Assembly: GCA_900552115.1 (NCBI GenBank)
Contig: URYP01000079.1
Span: forward strand, 1 to 9,656
Source: an uncultured Oscillospiraceae bacterium
GTDB taxonomy: Bacteria > Bacillota > Clostridia > Oscillospirales > Acutalibacteraceae
Length of the DNA stretch: 9,656 nucleotides
Direction: 5' to 3'
Numbering within the stretch: position 1 is the stretch's first letter; each line of letters starts with the position of its first letter. A model generated the notes under the pieces. The model was not told where the DNA came from. It made no database searches and worked only from the letters and a program-made list of their open reading frames with translations. The position numbers and the translations under genes are program-made. Shown one piece after another: positions 7,441 through 9,656 of this stretch.

Positions 7441-8469
7441 TCAACCCCGTTCAGAGACAGTTTTCCCGAAAAGCGATGCCACATCCCTGATGCGGGCCGA
7501 CAGCTTATCAAACTGCGCGGGGGTAATGGACTGCGCCCCGTCCGAAAGCGCGTGGGGCGGGTCGTTATGCACTTCGACAATAAGGCCGTCGGCTCCGGCC
7601 GCGATGGCCGCCAGCGTCAGCGGCTCCACCAGGCTGCTGATTCCCGCCGCATGGGAGGGATCAACCACTACCGGCAGGTGGGATAGCGATTTCAGCAGCG
7701 GAATCGCTGAAATGTCCAGCGTGTTGCGGGTCATAGTTTCAAAGGTGCGAATGCCCCGCTCACACAAAATGACGTTTTCATTACCGGCCGCCATGATATA
7801 TTCGGCGCTCATCAGCAATTCCTCGATGGTGTTGGCCAGTCCCCGTTTTAACAGAATGGGCTTATCGACTTTGCCCAATTCCTTGAGCAGTTCAAAATTC
7901 TGCATGTTGCGGGCGCCTACCTGTATGATGTCCACATCCTCGAACAATACCATATGAGAGGCGGACATAATTTCCGTAACGATCGGCAGGCCGGTCTTGG
8001 CGCGGGCTTCTTTCAGCAGTTCCAGCCCACCGGCACGCAGACCCTGGAACGAATAGGGCGACGTGCGGGGCTTAAACGCGCCCCCGCGCAGGAACGCCGC
8101 GCCTGACGCCTTGACACTTTCGGCGATGCTGACAATCTGCTCCTCGCTTTCCACCGAACAGGGACCGGCGATGACGCCGAGCTTACCCCCGCCAATTACC
8201 GAACCACCGCCCAGGTCGACGACGGTATCTTCGGGATGAAACTTACGGTTAGCCTTTTTATATGGCTCCTGCACACGTTTGACGCTTTCTACCAGGTCCT
8301 GCGCGCCGACCGATTCAATATCCACGGTGGCTGTGTCGCCCAGCAGCCCCAACACCGTCGACTGAGCGCCGAACCAGGCGTTGACCTTAACATTATACTG
8401 ATCGGACAGCTGATGGGAGAACGCCTCCACCTGGGCGGCGGTAGCGCCGGGCTTCAACACGATAATCAT
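7441..8469 (-). CDS. aroF: 3-deoxy-7-phosphoheptulonate (DAHP) synthase, type I-beta with N-terminal FL domain
   Basis: Condenses PEP and erythrose-4-phosphate, the entry reaction of the shikimate pathway. The 342-residue protein has an N-terminal ferredoxin-like regulatory domain (about 1-70, opening MIIVLKPGAT) joined to a TIM barrel. Barrel motifs are VIAGPCSVES (Cys104), LRGGAFKPRTSPYSFQG, VGARNMQN, LLKRG, CERGIRTFE, DPSHAAG (His273), VEVHNDPPHALSDG (Glu299, Asp310). Cys104, His273, Glu299 and Asp310 match the metal ligands known in this family. In the Thermotoga enzyme the FL domain binds Tyr for feedback; that is family knowledge, not visible here. I chose the ATG at 8469, preceded by AAAGGTG, over a TTG at 8487 because it gives the family-typical N-terminus. 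It is the first enzyme gene behind the attenuator at 8491-8695. Confidence 0.96.
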   Translation of the reverse strand: MIIVLKPGATAAQVEAFSHQLSDQYNVKVNAWFGAQSTVLGLLGDTATVDIESVGAQDLVESVKRVQEPYKKANRKFHPEDTVVDLGGGSVIGGGKLGVIAGPCSVESEEQIVSIAESVKASGAAFLRGGAFKPRTSPYSFQGLRAGGLELLKEARAKTGLPIVTEIMSASHMVLFEDVDIIQVGARNMQNFELLKELGKVDKPILLKRGLANTIEELLMSAEYIMAAGNENVILCERGIRTFETMTRNTLDISAIPLLKSLSHLPVVVDPSHAAGISSLVEPLTLAAIAAGADGLIVEVHNDPPHALSDGAQSITPAQFDKLSARIRDVASLFGKTVSERG

Positions 8470-8490
8470 ACGAAACACACCTTTCAACGT

Positions 8491-8528
8491 TAAAAATAAA
8501 AGCGGAACTCACTTTCATGAGTTCCGCT
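8491..8528 (-). terminator. Attenuator terminator in the aroF leader
   Basis: On the minus strand AGCGGAACTCA (8528-8518) pairs perfectly with TGAGTTCCGCT (8511-8501) around a 6-nt loop, followed by the U-rich tail TTTATTTTTA (8500-8491). The hairpin ends about 20 nt before the aroF ATG and lies between the Phe-rich leader frame and aroF. No gene ends here, so its role must be conditional. There is no T-run for the plus strand, so it acts only towards aroF. Confidence 0.9.
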
Positions 8529-8567
8529 ACCATTACCAAAAGAATTGCCGTTGGGAATGCCGAATGC

Positions 8568-8669
8568 TCATGACACCGATTTAGTTTTAGGGCAGCCAAA
8601 ATAGTTCCGACCAAAAAAGCCGAAACCAAAAAAGCCCATAAATCGATTGTCATAAGACAAATGCAGCAT
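8568..8669 (-). CDS. Phe-rich leader peptide (33 aa) of the aroF operon
   Basis: A short frame starts at ATG 8669 with GAGGG 8 nt upstream and stops at TGA 8570-8568. It encodes 33 residues with seven Phe (positions 10, 13, 14, 16, 18, 19, 24; six TTT and one TTC) and two Tyr (6, 23). The dense core is FMGFFGFGFFGRNYFG (10-25). It begins about 26 nt after the predicted transcript start and is followed by a terminator hairpin before aroF, which encodes the first enzyme of Phe synthesis. The peptide itself is probably inert and is made only so that its translation senses Phe-tRNA charging. It shows no resemblance to a transporter or toxin beyond its hydrophobic bias. An overlapping longer frame from 8653 is much less convincing. 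Confidence 0.85.
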   Translation of the reverse strand: MLHLSYDNRFMGFFGFGFFGRNYFGCPKTKSVS

Positions 8670-8701
8670 ATTTACAGCCCTCGCAAAATTTTCTGGTTTT
8701 G

Positions 8702-8730
8702 ATCATACACCGTTTACGCGATGTTGTCAA
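8702..8730 (-). promoter_or_regulatory. Near-consensus vegetative promoter of the aroF-pheA operon
   Basis: On the minus strand TTGACA (8730-8725) is followed after exactly 17 nt by TATGAT (8707-8702). The -35 begins 3 nt beyond the aroK stop codon. Predicted start of transcription is near 8695, giving a leader of about 225 nt. No terminator lies between aroK and this promoter, so transcripts entering from aroE-aroK would also traverse the attenuator. Confidence 0.87.
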
Positions 8731-8733
8731 CAC

Positions 8734-9255
8734 TTATCCGGGATTTCTCCGAAAAGTTTTCACCGCGTCCCGGATTGCCTGCGCCACCTGTTCCGGCGCT
8801 TGTTCCCCGTCCACTTCGATATCCGCCGCCGCCCGGTACAGCGGTATACGGCGGTCATGCAGCTCCCTCACCGCTGCTTCTTTGTCTGTCCGGGCCAGTA
8901 GCGGCCGGGTGTTGTCATCCTTCAAACGCTGAAGGATCGCCTCAGGCGACACGGCGATCAGCACGATGCAGCCAGTGCTCCGCAGCATGGCCGCGTTTTC
9001 GGGAAAAGTCAGTGCTCCGCCGCCTGTGGCAATCACCAGCCTGTTCTGCCGGCACAGCGTGGCACAGGCCTCCCTTTCCCTTTTCCGAAAATCCACCTCA
9101 CCGAACCGTTCGAAGATAGCCGACACCGTCATTCCGGCCTGTTCCTCAATATAGGCATCCATATCCACAAACCGGAAACCGGTCATTTCCGCAAGCTGGC
9201 GTCCCACAGTGGTCTTGCCGCAGCCCATAAATCCACACAGCACGATATTATCCAT
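8734..9255 (-). CDS. aroK: Shikimate kinase
   Basis: Phosphorylates shikimate at the 3-hydroxyl using ATP. The 173-residue length is typical of AroK. The P-loop is GFMGCGKTT (8-16), the shikimate-binding residues are in VDMDAYIE (D31, D33) and FRKRERE (R57), the Walker B-like glycine motif is ATGGGAL (77-82), the mobile lid carries RPLL (R117), and a late substrate arginine lies in ELHDRRIPLY. The start ATG at 9255 overlaps the end of aroE by 8 nt, so the two are translated together. Its stop is followed almost at once by the promoter of the aroF operon, so aroE-aroK belong to an upstream transcription unit that may read through. Confidence 0.96.
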   Translation of the reverse strand: MDNIVLCGFMGCGKTTVGRQLAEMTGFRFVDMDAYIEEQAGMTVSAIFERFGEVDFRKREREACATLCRQNRLVIATGGGALTFPENAAMLRSTGCIVLIAVSPEAILQRLKDDNTRPLLARTDKEAAVRELHDRRIPLYRAAADIEVDGEQAPEQVAQAIRDAVKTFRRNPG

Positions 9256-9656
9256 GAAAGGTTCGCTCCATTTCCTCCAGCGCTTCCTCGATCACACCGG
9301 CCACAGCCTGTGAGTCAAATTCACGACCAAACCAAATGCTCTGCGCGTCTGCCGCCTGCCATACCAGCATGGCCATACCGCCGATCGTCAGGGCGCCCGC
9401 CGCCTTTGCCCGGGCCAGCAGCCGCGTTTCCCGGGGATTGTATATCGCATCGAAAACCGCCCGTGAACGGGACAACACGCCATCCGGCACGGGAGAAACG
9501 TCCGCATGGGGATACATACCCACTGGCGTGGCATTGATCAACAGATCAAACGTCCCCTCCAGCGCGGACAGAGAGGTGATGGTGTAATCCACGGCGGGCG
9601 CCAGCTTAAGCACAAACCGGCGCAGATCCTCCGCCGCCGGATAACAGCCCGCCAAT
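9248..9656 (-). CDS. aroE: Shikimate dehydrogenase, C-terminal part (cut by window edge)
   Basis: Reduces 3-dehydroshikimate to shikimate with NADPH. Only the last 135 or so residues are present; the coding frame runs off the window at 9656, so the N-terminal substrate domain with the catalytic Lys/Asp pair cannot be seen. What remains is the cofactor-binding half: FDLLINATPVGMYPHADVSP, VFDAIYNPRETRLLARAKAA, and GALTIGGMAMLVWQAADAQ, the segment with the conserved Gln that contacts shikimate. The family is usually about 270-285 residues, so roughly half is missing from view. There is no sign of a frameshift in the visible part. It overlaps aroK by 8 nt at its 3' end. Confidence 0.93.
   Translation of the reverse strand, partial: LAGCYPAAEDLRRFVLKLAPAVDYTITSLSALEGTFDLLINATPVGMYPHADVSPVPDGVLSRSRAVFDAIYNPRETRLLARAKAAGALTIGGMAMLVWQAADAQSIWFGREFDSQAVAGVIEEALEEMERTFHG

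Larger units (their letters stand above)
8470..8695 (-). promoter_or_regulatory. Phenylalanine-responsive transcription attenuator (leader RNA of aroF operon)
   Basis: The stretch from the predicted transcript start (about 8695) to the aroF ATG holds, in order, a Shine-Dalgarno, a Phe-rich 33-codon frame, a spacer of about 40 nt and a terminator hairpin. This is the classic layout of ribosome-mediated attenuation, as in enteric pheA, trp and his operons. When charged tRNA-Phe is plentiful the ribosome would reach the stop codon at 8570-8568 and the terminator would form. When it is scarce the ribosome would stall on the Phe cluster. The stop-codon region TCATGAG (8573-8567) is exactly complementary to CTCATGA (8521-8515) in the terminator, giving a candidate antiterminator. 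No T-box consensus (TGGNACCGCG) is seen. The mechanism is inferred from architecture. Confidence 0.82.

Noticed and set aside
8393..8653. An 86-codon hydrophobic minus-strand frame starting inside the aroF leader
   Set aside because: It runs through the terminator and into aroF in another frame, has no Shine-Dalgarno, and competes with the better supported Phe leader frame.
8491..8695. T-box riboswitch upstream of aroF
   Set aside because: The conserved T-box sequence TGGNACCGCG and a typical specifier-loop leader length are not present; the Phe codon run and its ribosome binding site explain the region better.
1..9656. CRISPR arrays, insertion sequences, tRNA or rRNA genes
   Set aside because: Reading both strands I found no regularly spaced repeats, no transposase motifs or terminal inverted repeats, and no tRNA- or rRNA-like stretches.

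Overview
The window is about 9.7 kb of fairly GC-rich bacterial DNA carrying most of an aromatic amino acid (shikimate/Phe/Tyr) biosynthesis operon, next to a small regulatory and signalling pair. Gene order, strong Shine-Dalgarno sites, the type of DAHP synthase (N-terminal ferredoxin-like domain) and a fused chorismate mutase-prephenate dehydratase with an ACT domain point to a Gram-positive anaerobe of the Bacillota, class Clostridia, possibly Oscillospirales. That placement is inferred from protein character only.

Layout. Positions 1-336 (minus) encode an XRE-family repressor-like protein. It is divergent from a membrane-anchored GGDEF diguanylate cyclase at 567-1724 (plus). The gap between them holds a promoter for the cyclase and an inverted repeat. 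A 20-bp perfect hairpin at 1725-1768 ends the cyclase transcript and, read the other way, the aromatic operon. Beside it lies a 5'-truncated XRE gene remnant (1779-1946). From 9656 down to 1958, all on the minus strand, run aroE (partial) - aroK - [promoter, leader, attenuator] - aroF - tyrA - aroB - aroA - aroC - pheA. Most genes overlap or sit within about 30 nt of each other.

The most interesting element is the stretch of about 265 bp between aroK and the aroF start. It contains a near-consensus promoter (TTGACA, 17 nt, TATGAT), then a 33-codon open reading frame with its own Shine-Dalgarno and seven Phe codons, six of them within ten codons. An 11-bp hairpin with a U-rich tail follows, ending about 20 nt before the aroF start. 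This has the architecture of a translation-coupled phenylalanine attenuator, and a 7-nt sequence at the leader stop codon can pair with the terminator to form a candidate antiterminator. No T-box signature was found.

How the genes work together: AroF makes DAHP; AroB makes 3-dehydroquinate; AroE and AroK take dehydroshikimate to shikimate-3-phosphate; AroA and AroC give chorismate; PheA and TyrA divert chorismate/prephenate to phenylpyruvate and hydroxyphenylpyruvate. 3-dehydroquinate dehydratase is the only shikimate-pathway enzyme not seen here. Phe charging would set transcription of the six genes from aroF to pheA, and the PheA ACT domain would add feedback at enzyme level.
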